Under the pieces are notes generated by a model. It was given only the letters and a program-made list of their open reading frames with translations. It did no database searches and had not been told where the DNA came from. Positions 24,354 to 35,800 of a DNA stretch of 64,000 nt are shown here, piece after piece. The position numbers and the translations under genes were made by a program. Source of the stretch: Anaeramoeba ignava (taxonomy: Eukaryota; Metamonada; Anaeramoebidae); NCBI GenBank assembly GCA_028826165.1, contig JAPDFW010000103.1, positions 635,501 to 699,500 on the forward strand. Direction: 5' to 3'. Each line of letters begins with the position of its first letter. Position 1 is the stretch's first letter.

Positions 24354-26899
24354 TCAGTTTTTTTGAGGAATGTGATTTGGGCAATCACAAAACAATACAG
24401 AACCATCTCCATTTCCTATATATTCAGAACCAACAAAAGATTTTAAATTCTTTAATTTTTTCAGAATTGGTTCGTAACCATTGTCACGGTAATAATAATA
24501 ATCAATTTTATCAATAAAAAAATAATTTCCCCGACCAATATGCGGTCGACCAATTGTTTGCCATTCAAAATGGATTAAATTTTGAAGAAATGTTGGATCA
24601 TTAGTTGATTCTAAATGTTTGAATAAACCATCAATTTCCATTTTATTTAAATATAATTCTTGAACATTTTTCCAAAGAGGAAGTGAAAAAATACATTTTT
24701 CATTTTCTTTATAAGATTTAGAACAATTACATTCAGTTAATATTGTGATATCATTAGTAAATGATGTAAGCAATAGTTTTTGAATATTTTGATTTAAAGC
24801 TAATTCATAAATTCCTTCATTTGTAATATTTGTGATTTGATTAGAATAATTCCATCCTCTAAGTTTTAAAATTGTTAGATTTGATAAATATTGATTGATG
24901 CATTTAATAGTTTCATTTCCAACTCTTGTTGAATAAATATTCAAATAATTTAATTGAATTAAATTTGGAAGTATTTTGCATAAACTTTCATCTGATACAA
25001 ATGTATTTGATAAATCTAATGATCGAAGAAGTGTTAATCTTGATATTCCTTTTGATTCTTTTTCAAGTTCAAGTAAAATATCATCAGCTATCCATTTATT
25101 TCCTGATAAATCAAGTGATAAAAGTTGTGAAGAAAAATTTGGAATCCAATCTCTTACAATTTCAAAATCATCAATATAACCAAAAGGTTCAATTTTCAAA
25201 TAAGTTAATTGATTCCAGTTTTTTAATAATGATCCAAATTTATTATCTAAAAGATATCCATTTTCATCTGGTTTATCAAATATTCTAGTTGAATAATTTA
25301 TAAGTTGCATTTCTGAAATTGAAAGAGTTTTAAGATTAACAAGTTTTTCAAAAGCTGAAATCATTTTAGATCTTTTTACTTTGCGAACTTCATTGTAAAT
25401 CGGAATTAAATTATTATGATATTCACCATCAATTATTTTTGATGCTCCAGAAATTTTAATTTTCAAATTAATTATTGAAGAAGGAATCATTTCAACAATT
25501 GATGTTGTTACTCCACCATTTCCTAAAATAAGAGTTTGTAATTTATCTAATTGAGGTAAAAATTCTTGGAAAATTTCTTCTTGATAATTTTCTCCATAAT
25601 TATCATTATATATATAATCTCTATTTGGATTATTTTTTCCAAGACATCCACTAATATCCAAATAAATCAAATTTTTCAAATATTTCAAATTTATAAGTGC
25701 ATCTTCTGATATTTTGAGGAAAAATGATGGTTCTGGATAAGATATAAAATCACGATCATCAATTAAACCTAATTTGCAATCAATTTCATGTGTTAACAAT
25801 GGTTTTCCATTCCAAACTCCAAGAATTAAAACTTCTAAATTCTTTTGAATCATTTCATTTTCACAAATAATTTTCAAACTTTCATTAGTTAATCCCAAAC
25901 ATCCTGTAAAATTCAATTCAAATAAATTATCAAAATGAATTAATTTCGAAACAGTATTATCATTTATCCAAAAATTTCCTTTAAAATCTAAGGCTTCAAA
26001 TTGTTTGAAATTTGAAATATTTGAAGAAGTAATTGTTCCATTTAAATTCATTTCATCAAAAATATCTTCTAAAATATTCAAAGGTAAGTTTTTTACTAAT
26101 TCATTTTCAAACACAAATGAAGTATTTTCAATAACTTTTCTTGATATTTCTTCTAAACTTTTAATTTTGGTTTGATTTTCTTTTTTTTCTTTTTTTTCTT
26201 TTTTTTCTTTTTTTTCTTCTTTTTCTTTTTCTTTTCCAATTAAAAAATTTGATAATTTAAATTGAAATTCTTTTAGTTTTTGTTTATTAATAAAATCAAA
26301 AGATCCAAAATTGATAATCTCAGTTGAAATATCTTCTAAAAACTTTACAGCTGCTCCAATAAGATTTGAATTCCATAATTTTGGATAACAAGAACTTGTA
26401 TTTAAAGAACCAATAAATTTTGGGATTTTGTGTGAATTTCTTTCATAATCACTAAAATATCGAGAAACTTCTTTAAATTGAATATCAAACCATTCTTTCA
26501 TTAAATAATTTTGAATAAAAGGAATAAGAACAAAATTTGTAATTCTATGAAGAAATCTAATTTTAAAATTTTAAAAATGAATTTTTATTTTTAATTTTCA
26601 AAATGAATTTTAATTTACCTTTGAATTGCAACTTGAAGATGTTTACTTTTCTGTTTTGATTTTTTATTAATTTTATTGTTATTATTGTTATTATTCTTAT
26701 TTTCTTCTTCTTCTTCTTCTGGTTTAAATAATGAATCAATTTTAATAATTAATTCTTTATATTTTGGTTTTAATAATTTTTCATATTCAAATTTTTGATA
26801 AATTAATTTTGATTTTTTTTCAAATGTTTCTTGTAAAATTTTATAATTTTCTGATTTTGGAAAATTTGATTGAATTTGTTTTTTAAAATTAAGAGACAT
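24354..26899 (-). CDS. Leucine-rich-repeat protein, two exons (intact paralog)
   Basis: Exons 26619-26899 and 24354-26544 are joined by a 74-bp phase-2 GT-AG intron at the same position as in the + strand paralog. The product is about 823 aa, starting MSLNFKKQIQSNFPK. It has the same layout: lysine-rich N-terminus, a run of EKKEKKEKKE-type charged repeats near residue 205 that is longer than in the left-arm copy, a weak F-box-like LVKNLPLNILEDIFDEM, then degenerate LRRs (LLSLDLSGNKWIADD, LRSLDLSNTFVSDES) and a short Cys-rich spot. It is nearly identical to the frameshifted copy at 29234-31792 and more distant from 8765-11656. The frame is open throughout. It is probably a protein-interaction scaffold; no enzyme motif is seen. 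Confidence 0.88.
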
Positions 26900-27018
26900 T
26901 TCTTTTTAATTTTTTTTGAAATAAAAAAAATGAAAAAATTTTTTTTCCTCTTTTTTTTTTTTAATTTTTGTAATTCAAAAAGATTAGGAATTCCCTCAAA
27001 AAAAAAAATTTATTTAAA

Positions 27019-27123
27019 TTAAGAAATGAAAGATTTAAATTTTGTGAGGATTTATTTAATCCATATTTGATTGAAAAAGAAAAATGAAAATTCATTAAAT
27101 CATTTATAATTCCAATTATGAAA
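27019..27123 (+). pseudogene. Actin-like remnant
   Basis: A + strand frame reads NERFKFCEDLFNPYLIEKEK and then, with a shift and a stop, KIH*IIYNS and IMK. This aligns with NERFKCCEVLFNPYLI and GIHQMIYDSIMK of the actin-like pseudogene at 7548-8709. It lies between LRR and RCC1-BTB exactly as in the left arm, in inverted orientation. The rest of 26900-27224 shows only A/T runs and hexamers. Confidence 0.65.
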
Positions 27124-27129
27124 TTAAAA

Positions 27130-27238
27130 TATTTTCATTTTAATTTTAATTTTAATTTTAATTTTGATTTTAATTTTAATTTTTGATTTTAATTTTAATT
27201 TTAATTTTAATTTTAATTTTAATTTTAATTTTGATTTT
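27130..27238. repeat. (TTTTAA)n hexamer array
   Basis: Hexamer array just downstream of the RCC1-BTB fragment, in the same relative position as after other RCC1-BTB copies. Confidence 0.88.
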
Positions 27239-27602
27239 GATTATTAAATTTCTTAATTAATAAATCAAATAAATTTGGATTTGTTTGATTTAATTGAAAA
27301 TAATCAATTCCCCTATCAAGTTCATTAATTATTTCTTGTGTAATTTCAATTTCATCTTTAATTTGATTTGAATAAATCCAATATTCAAATATTTGAAATG
27401 ATTTATTACTTAATTCACTATAATCTGTAACTTTATTGGAAGTATCATTTGTTACAGATAAAAACATTCCTCGATATAATTCACTTCTCATTAATAATAT
27501 TAATTTAGGAAATTTATATTGTTTTTCTTTTCTTTCAATTATAAAATCTTTTTCATTTAAATAAATTCTTTTAATTGTTTCTTCAATTTTTTCATTTGAA
27601 TT
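27225..27602 (-). pseudogene. RCC1-BTB C-terminal fragment (duplication breakpoint)
   Basis: It encodes the last ~125 residues of the family (NSNEKIEETIKRIYLNEKDF, RSELYRGMFLSVTND, NKVTDYSELSNKSF). Homology begins abruptly at 27602, directly behind an in-frame TAG at 27605-27603. The propeller and first BTB half are absent. It arose when the 3.3-kb block was duplicated. The Met at 27491 leaves an 88-aa open frame that is unlikely to be a functional gene. Confidence 0.82.
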
Positions 27603-27717
27603 CTAAAATAAATTTGAATTATTTAAAATTTGATTTGTTTCCTATTTATTGATTTGAAGAATTTAATTTGATTGAAAGTAAATTAAAATTAATTTGAAAA
27701 AAAGAAAAAATTTGAAA

Positions 27718-29175
27718 TTAAATGAAATAAGTCTCAAGTTCATCAACAATCCATTTATTACAAGAACCAGCTAAATAACTTTTAGCTTCATTTGTTTTAA
27801 ATTCAATTCCATTAGGCAGATTGTAACTAGAACCAAAATTTGAAAAGCCAGGTTTATGAAAATTAGAAGTCAAAGCAAAATCGGGATCTCTATATTTTCG
27901 ATAAGGAAATCCAAAACATGGACCATAATCTAATTCAGAATCAATTGCATATCCTTCTTCGCCTTTTTTAATTGTGAATTTTTGAGGTTTTCGATCATTT
28001 TTATCATTTCTTAATGAAAAAATAAAAGCATTTGCATCAAATTGAGGTCCTGAATCATCATTTCGATAAAGTTTATGCCATTTTGATTTATCTTTTGGGA
28101 AAAATCCAACTTCTGTAAATCCTCCAAAAATAAAACCATTTGTTGTTTTCATAATAACTAATGTTTTCCCTTTATTGTCAACTTTTTTATGCCATTTTTT
28201 AGAAGAAAATCCATTTCTTCTCGCTGAAAATCCTTTTTTCATTTTGGAAAAGAATTTATCATCATTTATCCATTCTTGTAATTTAGAAGCATATTCGTTA
28301 TCTTGAATAATTTTTGATGATTTAAATCTTGATTGGAAAGTTAATTCTTTTTCATGTAAATTTGTTTCTTGAAGTTTTTGGAATTGAATTAATTGTTCTG
28401 AAATTTGTTTTGGAATTAAATCTTCTTTCAAAATATCTTTAAGTTCTTCTTTTGAAAAATCAATAAATCTTATTTTTTCAATAACATTTGAAATTTGATT
28501 TTGTAATTTTTCTTTTTCTTCTTTTTCAAGTTCTTTTTCTTGATTAATATCTAATTTATGTTTTCCCCATTTTATTATTGATTGAAAAAGTTCAAATTCA
28601 TTTATTAAAATATCATGATTTGATAATATTGAATTTAAATGATTTTCTTCAAGTTCAAGAAAAAAAGAAGTTTTAATAAATTTATCAAAATTTTCAAAAA
28701 TAAATTTATAAGAAGAATCTATTAATTGATTAAAGTTCATTGCTTCAGATAATTTAAGGATATCAACAACAGTTTCAAATTGTAAATTGTTTTTAATAAA
28801 ATTTGAACAAATTTCAATTAATTCATCAATTAAATATTTTGATGAAAAAAATAAAATTTGAATTGCATTTTCTAAATTAATTTCAATTTTTCCTGAATAA
28901 AAATAATTTAAAATTGAAGATAGAATTGAACTTGAAACATCTTTTAGAATTAATTTATTTTCTTGATATTCTTTCATTTTGGAATTAAAAAGAGATTTAA
29001 AATATTCACTTCTTGAAGAAAGAATTGATTTATGAGTTTTAATTGAAGTTTGATTTTGTTCACAAATTATTTCAAAATCAAAATAACTTTCTTCTTCTTT
29101 TTCATTTTGATTTTGATTTTGAAATAAATTTTTTAAATCATTTGAAAGTTTTTCTAAATTTGAATAATTTTCCAT
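27718..29175 (-). CDS. BTB-BACK-TLDc domain protein (paralog)
   Basis: Single exon, 485 aa, starting MENYSNLEKLSNDLK. The BTB domain spans about 25-120 (YFDFEIICEQN, KTHKSILSSRSEYFKSLF, LNYFYSGKIEI), the BACK-like region about 125-255, a short charged linker follows, and the TLDc domain spans about 300-485 (FFSKMKKGFSARRNGFSSKKW, FIFGGFTEVGFFPKDKSKW, GPCFGFPYRKYRD, NEAKSYLAGSCNKW). The BTB-BACK half is much closer to the + strand paralog at 11739-13166 than the TLDc half, so the C-terminal part is evolving faster or was exchanged. Its start is only 58 bp from the stop of the upstream LRR copy. A cullin-3 adaptor role is inferred from BTB-BACK. Confidence 0.9.
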   Translation of the reverse strand: MENYSNLEKLSNDLKNLFQNQNQNEKEEESYFDFEIICEQNQTSIKTHKSILSSRSEYFKSLFNSKMKEYQENKLILKDVSSSILSSILNYFYSGKIEINLENAIQILFFSSKYLIDELIEICSNFIKNNLQFETVVDILKLSEAMNFNQLIDSSYKFIFENFDKFIKTSFFLELEENHLNSILSNHDILINEFELFQSIIKWGKHKLDINQEKELEKEEKEKLQNQISNVIEKIRFIDFSKEELKDILKEDLIPKQISEQLIQFQKLQETNLHEKELTFQSRFKSSKIIQDNEYASKLQEWINDDKFFSKMKKGFSARRNGFSSKKWHKKVDNKGKTLVIMKTTNGFIFGGFTEVGFFPKDKSKWHKLYRNDDSGPQFDANAFIFSLRNDKNDRKPQKFTIKKGEEGYAIDSELDYGPCFGFPYRKYRDPDFALTSNFHKPGFSNFGSSYNLPNGIEFKTNEAKSYLAGSCNKWIVDELETYFI

Positions 29176-29233
29176 TTTGTTTATTTAAAAATTTTGAAAA
29201 GAAAAAAATGAAAAAATCAAAAGAATTTGTATT

Positions 29234-31792
29234 TCAGTTTTTTTGAGGAATGTGATTTGGGCAATCACAAAACAATACAGAACCATCTCCATTTCCTATA
29301 TATTCAGAACCAACAAAAGATTTTAAATTCTTTAATTTTTTCAGAATTGGTTCGTAATCATTGCAATGGCGGTAATAATAATAATCAATTTTATCAATAA
29401 AAAAATAATTTCCCCGACCAATATGCGGTCGACCAATTGTTTGCCATTCAAAATGAATTAAATTTTGAAGAAATGTTGGATCATTAGTTGATTCTAAATG
29501 TTTGAATAAACCATCAATTTCCATTTTATTTAAATATAATTCTTGAACATTTTTCCAAAGAGGAAGTGAAAAAATACATTTTTCATTTTCTTTATAAGAT
29601 TTAGAACAATTACATTCAGTTAATATTGTGATATCATTAGGAAATGATGTAAGCAATAGTTTTTGAATATTTTGATTTAAAGCTAATTCATAAATTCCTT
29701 CATTTGTAATATTTGTGATTTGATTAGAATAATTCCATCCTCTAAGTTTTAAAATTGTTAGATTTGATAAATATTGATTGATGCATTTAATAGTTTCATT
29801 TCCAACTCTTGTTGAATAAATATTCAAATAATTTAATTGAATTAAATTTGGAAGTATTTTGCATAAACTTTCATCTGATACAAATGTATTTGATAAATCT
29901 AATGATCGAAGAAGTGTTAATCTTGATATTCCTTTTGATTCTTTTTCAAGTTCAAGTAAAATATCATCAGCTATCCATTTATTTCCTGATAAATCAAGTG
30001 ATAAAAAGTTGTGAAGAAAAATTTGGAATCCAATCTCTTACAATTTCAAAATCATCAATATAACCAAAAGGTTCAATTTTCAAATAAGTTAATTGATTCC
30101 AGTTTTTTAATAATGATCCAAATTTATTATCTAAAAGATATCCATTTTCATCTGGTTTATCAAATATTCTAGTTGAATAATTTATAAGTTGCATTTCTGA
30201 AATTGAAAGAATTTTAAGATTAACAAGTTTTTCAAAAGCTGAAATCATTTTAGATCTTTTTACTTTGCGAACTTCATTGTAAATCGGAATTAAATTATTA
30301 TGATATTCACCATCAATTATTTTTGATGCTCCAGAAATTTTAATTTTCAAATTAATTATTGAAGAAGGAATCATTTCAACAATTGATGTTGTTACTCCAT
30401 CATTTCCTAAAATAAGAGTTTGTAATTTATCTAATTGAGGTAAAAATTCTTGGAAAATTTCTTCTTGATAATTTTCTCCATAATTATCATTATATACATG
30501 ATATCTATTTGGATTATTTTTTCCAAGACATCCACTAATATCCAAATAAATCAAATTTTTCAAATATTTCAAATTTACAAGTGCATCTTCTGATATTTTG
30601 AGGAAAAATGATGGTTCTGGATAAGATATAAAATCACGATCATCAATTAAACCTAATTTGCAATCAATTTCATGTGTTAACAATGGTTTTCCATTCCAAA
30701 CTCCAAGAATTAAAACTTCTAAATTCTTTTGAATCATTTCATTTTCACAAATAATTTTCAAACTTTCATTAGTTAATCCCAAACATCCTGTAAAATTCAA
30801 TTCAAATAAATTATCAAAATGAATTAATTTCGAAACAGTATTATCATTTATCCAAAAATTTCCTTTAAAATCTAAAGCTTCAAATTGTTTGAAATTTGAA
30901 ATATTTGAAGAAGTAATTGTTCCATTTAAATTCATTTCATCAAAAATATCTTCTAAAATATTTAAAGGTAAGTTTTTTACTAATTCATTTTCAAACACAA
31001 ATGAAGTATTTTCAATAACTTTTCTTGATATTTCTTCTAAACTTTTAATTTTGGTTTGATTTTCTTTTTTTTCTTTTTTTTCTTTTTTTTCTTTTTTTTC
31101 TTTTTTTTCTTCTTTTTCTTTTTCTTTTCCAATTAAAAAATTTGATAATTTAAATTGAAATTCTTGTAGTTTTTGTTTATTAATAAAATCAAAAGATCCA
31201 AAATTGATAATCTCAGTTGAAATATCTTCTAAAAACTTTACAGCTGCTTCAATAAGATTTGAATTCCATAATTTTGGATAACAAGAACTTGTATTTAAAA
31301 AACCAAGAAAATTTGGAATTTTGTGTGAATTTCTTTTATAATCACTAAAATATCCAGAAACTTCTTTAAATTGAATATCAAACCATTCTTTCATTAAATA
31401 ATTTTGAATAAAAGGAATAAGAACAAAATTTGTAATTCTATGAAGAAATCTAATTTTAAAATTTTAAAAATGAATTTTTATTTTTAATTTTCAAAATGAA
31501 TTTAAATTTACCTTTGAATTGAAATTTGAAGATGTTTACTTTTCTGTTTTGATTTTTTATTAATTTTATTGTTATTATTGTTATTATTCTTATTTTCTTC
31601 TTCTTCTTCTTCTGGTTTAAATAATGAATCAATTTTAATAATTAATTCTTTATATTTTGGTTTTAATAATTTTTCATATTCAAATTTTTGATAAATTAAT
31701 TTTGATTTTTTTTCAAGTGTTTCTTGTAAAATTTGAAAATTTTCTGATTTTGGAAAATTTGATTGAATTTGTTTTTTAAAATTAAGAGACAT
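29234..31792 (-). pseudogene. Leucine-rich-repeat protein, one-base frameshift
   Basis: Exons 31512-31792 and 29234-31437 are joined by a 74-bp phase-2 GT-AG intron. The sequence is almost identical to 24354-26899, except that at 30003-30007 the + strand has A5 where the sibling has A4. The frame from 31437 therefore ends early at 29994 (NFSSQLFIT), and the remaining LRR and C-terminal sequence continues in the neighbouring frame to 29234. A lone one-base change in a homopolymer may be an assembly error rather than true inactivation; otherwise the protein would lose about 250 C-terminal residues. Confidence 0.75.
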
Positions 31793-31911
31793 TTCTTTTT
31801 AATTTTTTTTGAAATAAAAAAAATGAAAAAATTTTTTTTCCTCTTTTTTTTTTTTAATTTTTGTAATTCAAAAAGATTAGGAATTCCCTCAAAAAAAAAA
31901 ATTTATTTAAA

Positions 31912-32016
31912 TTAAGAAATGAAAGATTTAAATTTTGTGAGGATTTATTTAATCCATATTTGATTGAAAAAGAAAAATGAAAATTCATTAAATCATTTAT
32001 AATTCCAATTATGAAA
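31912..32016 (+). pseudogene. Actin-like remnant (second copy)
   Basis: It has the same sequence as the remnant at 27019-27123 (NERFKFCEDLFNPYLIEKEK, then disrupted KIH*IIYNS, IMK), as expected from the 3.3-kb duplication. The rest of the 321-bp spacer 31793-32113 holds A/T runs and, from about 32029, a TTTTAA hexamer array. Confidence 0.65.
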
Positions 32017-32113
32017 TTAAAATATTATTTCAATTTTAATTTTAATTTTAATTTTAATTTTAATTTTAATTTTGATTTTAATTTTATTTTTAATTTTAAT
32101 TTTGATTTTAATT

Positions 32114-33898
32114 TTAATTTTTATTTTGATTATTAAATTTATTAATTAATAAATCAAATAAATTTGGATTTGTTTGATTTAATTGAAAATAATCAATTCC
32201 ATTTTGAATTTCTTCAATGATTTCTTGTGTAATTTGAATTCCATTTTTAATTTGATTTGAATAAATCCAATATTCAAATATTTGGAATGATTTATTACTT
32301 AATTCACTATAATCTGTAACTTTATTAGAAGTATCATTTATTACAGATAAAAACATTCCTCGATATAATTCACTTCTCATTATTAATATTAATTTTGGAA
32401 ATTTATATTGTTTTTCTTTTCTTTCAATTATAAAATCTTTTTCATTTAAATAAATTCTTTTCATTGTTTCTTCAATTTTTTCATTGGAATTTATAATTTC
32501 TTTAATTTCAGAATATAATTTTGGATTTATTTTTCTATTTGAATAAATCATTTCAAATATTTGATTTGATTCTTTAATTGATTTTTTTGAAATAATTTCT
32601 TGAAGTTTTTCAATTTCATTTTGATTTAATCTATATTCCAATATTAATTTATGAGCTTCAATTATTTCTCCATTTTCGGTTTTAAATGAAATATCACAAA
32701 ATTCTTTTCTTTCAAATAATTTTATCAAATCTTCTTCAAGATTGGAAAAAGAAAGAGGAGAATAATAAAGAAATGAAGTGAAAGCACTACAATAAACATG
32801 ATAATTAGAAATATTTTCATTAAATCTTAATTTAGGAAGTTCAATTTGAATTGGAACTAATTGATATTCTTCTTCATCTTCTCGAATTAAAATACCTAAT
32901 TGATTATAATGGTTATTTCCAAATCCTATCAATTTTGAATTGTATGTTAAAATCAAATTATGAGAATGACCAACAGAAAAATCAAGAATATTATCATCAT
33001 CATTTTCAAATAAAGATGATTTGATTTCAGTAAATTCATAAGTATTTTTATCTTTGCCAAGTCCATTATATGTATAATCTCCACATGAATAAAGTTTTCT
33101 TTTTGGATTTTGATTTTGATTTTGATTTTGATTTTCAATCAACATTATTGAATGCCAATATCCACATTGAATATCAATTATTTTACCTTTTGGAATATTT
33201 TGGATTTTGGTTAATTTTTGGATTTGTTCTTCTTCTTTTCTTGATTCTCCTAATCCAAGTTGACCCTGATCATTATTTCCGCATCCAAATAATTCTTGAT
33301 TTGAATTTAAAAGAAAAAAATGATTTGAAGAATTTCCTGAAAATATTTTAGAAACATTTTTCATCATTAAAATTGGTTTTTCTGTTTCTGGAAGTGTTTC
33401 AGAATCAAAACCAATTTGACCATAATCATTTGAACCAATTCCATAAACATTTTGATTTGAAGTTAATAAGTAAATTGAAGAAACACCAGAAACAATATCT
33501 TGAATTATTCTATCATTTTTATCTTCAATTAATAATGAAATATTGATAAATTCTTTTGGATTTTTTGAATTAATATTGTATCCTTTGGCAAATACATTTC
33601 CTTCTTTTGTTAAAATAGCTTCATCGTAACCACCAACAGTTACTTTTTGAATATTTTCAATTTGGATTTTTAGAGGATTTTGATTTGAATCTTTTAAATA
33701 TTCTATTGCTTTTCCATTTTCAAAAAGGAAAATTGTTGAAAAATAACCTGTTGAAATTTGTTTAATTTGTTTTTCATTTTCATTTTCATTTTCATTTTCA
33801 TTTTCAAATTTAAATTGAATTGGTTTTATTATTCTCATTGATTCATTTTTGATAAGAATTGGATCATGATTTGAACCAAAAAATAAAATTTCATTCAT
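32114..33898 (-). CDS. RCC1-repeat / BTB protein, intact
   Basis: The complete 594-aa member of the family starts MNEILFFGSNHDPILIKNES. RCC1-type propeller repeats fill about residues 1-380 (IFLFENGKAIEYL, VYGIGSNDYGQIGFD, LFGCGNNDQGQLGLG, LYSCGDYTYNGLGKD, LIGFGNNHYNQLGI). Then come a BTB-like half (LFERKEFCDISFKTENGEI, EAHKLILEYRL) and a second BTB-like half (RSELYRGMFLSVINDTSNKV, SFQIFEYWIYSNQI). An EN repeat near residue 35 varies in length between paralogs. A TTTTTTCATTTTTTTC motif lies just upstream. A protein-interaction or ubiquitin-adaptor role is inferred. It serves as the reference for the broken copies in this window. Confidence 0.9.
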   Translation of the reverse strand: MNEILFFGSNHDPILIKNESMRIIKPIQFKFENENENENENEKQIKQISTGYFSTIFLFENGKAIEYLKDSNQNPLKIQIENIQKVTVGGYDEAILTKEGNVFAKGYNINSKNPKEFINISLLIEDKNDRIIQDIVSGVSSIYLLTSNQNVYGIGSNDYGQIGFDSETLPETEKPILMMKNVSKIFSGNSSNHFFLLNSNQELFGCGNNDQGQLGLGESRKEEEQIQKLTKIQNIPKGKIIDIQCGYWHSIMLIENQNQNQNQNPKRKLYSCGDYTYNGLGKDKNTYEFTEIKSSLFENDDDNILDFSVGHSHNLILTYNSKLIGFGNNHYNQLGILIREDEEEYQLVPIQIELPKLRFNENISNYHVYCSAFTSFLYYSPLSFSNLEEDLIKLFERKEFCDISFKTENGEIIEAHKLILEYRLNQNEIEKLQEIISKKSIKESNQIFEMIYSNRKINPKLYSEIKEIINSNEKIEETMKRIYLNEKDFIIERKEKQYKFPKLILIMRSELYRGMFLSVINDTSNKVTDYSELSNKSFQIFEYWIYSNQIKNGIQITQEIIEEIQNGIDYFQLNQTNPNLFDLLINKFNNQNKN

Positions 33899-33901
33899 TT
33901 T

Positions 33902-33922
33902 TGAAAGAAAAAAATGAAAAAA
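33902..33922 (-). promoter_or_regulatory. TTTTTTCATTTTTTTC motif before RCC1-BTB start
   Basis: Minus-strand TTTTTTCATTTTTTTCTTTC immediately before the ATG at 33898. The same motif precedes the neighbouring copy (about 35801-35820). Confidence 0.35.
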
Positions 33923-33960
33923 TAATTTTTAATTTTGATTTTAATTTTAATTTTGGATCA

Positions 33961-35794
33961 TTAAAAAATTAAACAATTTTCTTTCTTTTTTTCGTTTTGA
34001 ATTGTTTCTTTCTTATTGTTTTTATTTTGATTATTAAATTTGTTAATTAATAAATCAAATAAATTTGGATTTGTTTGATTTAATTGAAAATAATCAATTC
34101 CTATTTGAATTTCATCAATTATTTCTTGTGTAATTTGAATTTCTTCTTTAATTTGATTTGAATAAATCCAATATTCAAATATTTGAAATGATTTATTACT
34201 TAATTCACTATAATCTGTAACTTTATTTGAAGTATCATTTATTACAGATAAAAACATTCCTCGATATAATTCACTTCTCATTATTAATATTAATTTAGGA
34301 AATTTATATTGTTTTTCTTTTCTTTCAATTATAAAATCTTTTTCTTTTTCATTTAAATAAATTCTTTTCATTGTTTCTTCAATTTTTTCATTAGAATTTA
34401 TAATTTCTTTAATTTCATAATATAATTTTGGATTTATTTTTCTGTTTGAATAAATCATTTCAAATATTTGATTTGATTCTTTAATTGATTTATTTGAAAT
34501 AATTTCTTGAAGTTTTTCAATTTGATTTTCATTTTGATTTAATCTATATTTCAATATTAATTTATGAGCTTTGATTATTTCTCCATTTTTGGTTTTAAAT
34601 GAAATATCACAAAATTCTTTTCTTTCAAATAATTTTATCAAATCTTCTTCAAGATTGGAAAAAGAAGAAGAAGAATAATAATAAAGAAATGATCTGGAAT
34701 CTCCACAAGAAATATGATAATTGAAAATATCTTCTTTAAATCTTAATTTAGGAAGTTCAATTTGAATTGGAGTTGATTTATTTTCTATATTTCCAGTTCC
34801 TAATTCACCAGAATAATTATCTCCAAATCCTATTAACTTATTATTGGAAGTTAAAATCAAATTATGAAAATTTCCAACAGAAAAATCAAGAATATTATCA
34901 TCATCATTTTCAAATAAAGATGATTTGATTTCAGTAAATTCATAAGTATTTTCATCTTTGCCAAGTCCATTATATGTATAATCTCCACATGAATAAAATT
35001 TTCTTTTTGGATTTTGATTTTGATTTTGATTTTGATTTTCAATCAACATTATTGAATAACCATTTCCACATTGAATATCAATTATTTTACCTTTTGGAAT
35101 ATTTTGTATTTTGGTTAATTTTTTGATTATTGTTTCTTTTCTTGATTCTCCTAATCCAAGTTGGCCATAATGATTATATCCACATGTAAATAATTCTTGA
35201 TTTGAATTTAAAAGAAAAACATAATTTGAAGAATTTCCTGAAAATATTTTAGAAACATTTTTCATCATTAAAATTGGTTTTTCTTTTTTTAAGTGTTTTA
35301 GAATCAAAACCAAGTTGACCATAACGATTTGAACCAATTCCATAAACATTTTGATTTGAAGTTAATAAGTAAATTGAAGTTCTTCCAGAAACAATATCTT
35401 GAATTATTCTATCATTTGTATCTTCAATTAATGATGAAATATTGATAAATTCATTTGGATTTTTTGAATTAATATTATTTCCTTTGGCAAATACATTTCC
35501 TTCTTTTGTTAAAATAGCTTCATTTAGATAACCAACAGTTACTTTTTGAATATTTTCAATTTGGATTTTTTGAATATTTTCATTTAAATATTCTATTGCT
35601 TTTCCATTTTCAAAAAGGAAAATTGTTGAAGATTCGCCTGTTGAAATTTGTTTAATTTGTTTTTCATTTTCATTTTCATTTTCATTTTCATTTTCATTTT
35701 CAAATTTAAATTGAATTGGTTTTATTATTTTATTTGATTTATTTTTTAAAAGAATTGGTTTTTGATTTGAACCAAAAAATAAAATTTCATTCAT
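33961..35794 (-). pseudogene. RCC1-BTB protein, two-base frameshift
   Basis: The ATG at 35794 opens a normal propeller start (MNEILFFGSNQKPILLKN). After GFDSKTLKK the frame is lost at about 35284-35290: siblings read CTTAAAAAAACAGAAAAACC where this copy lacks a CA dinucleotide. The frame ends at 35249, and the propeller and both BTB-like halves continue intact in another frame to 33961 (EKPILMMKNVSKIFSG onward). The loss of two bases is less typical of homopolymer error than the other lesions here. The C-terminus carries an extra NKKETIQNEKKKENCLIF tail absent from its sibling. The longer second frame could only be translated from an internal start. Confidence 0.78.
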
Positions 35795-35800
35795 TTTTGA

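Larger units (their letters stand above)
24308..27602. repeat. Segmental duplication, copy A (3.3 kb)
   Basis: This block carries the LRR gene, an actin remnant, a hexamer array and the RCC1-BTB 3' end. It is repeated in the same orientation at 29187-32491. Similarity starts at AAAATTTTGAAAAG and stops at about 27602, inside the RCC1-BTB coding region. Confidence 0.85.
29187..32491. repeat. Segmental duplication, copy B (3.3 kb)
   Basis: Direct repeat of 24308-27602, holding the frameshifted LRR gene, the second actin remnant and the 3' part of the intact RCC1-BTB gene at 32114-33898. Beyond 32491 the RCC1-BTB gene continues while copy A diverges, so B is the probable parent. Confidence 0.85.
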
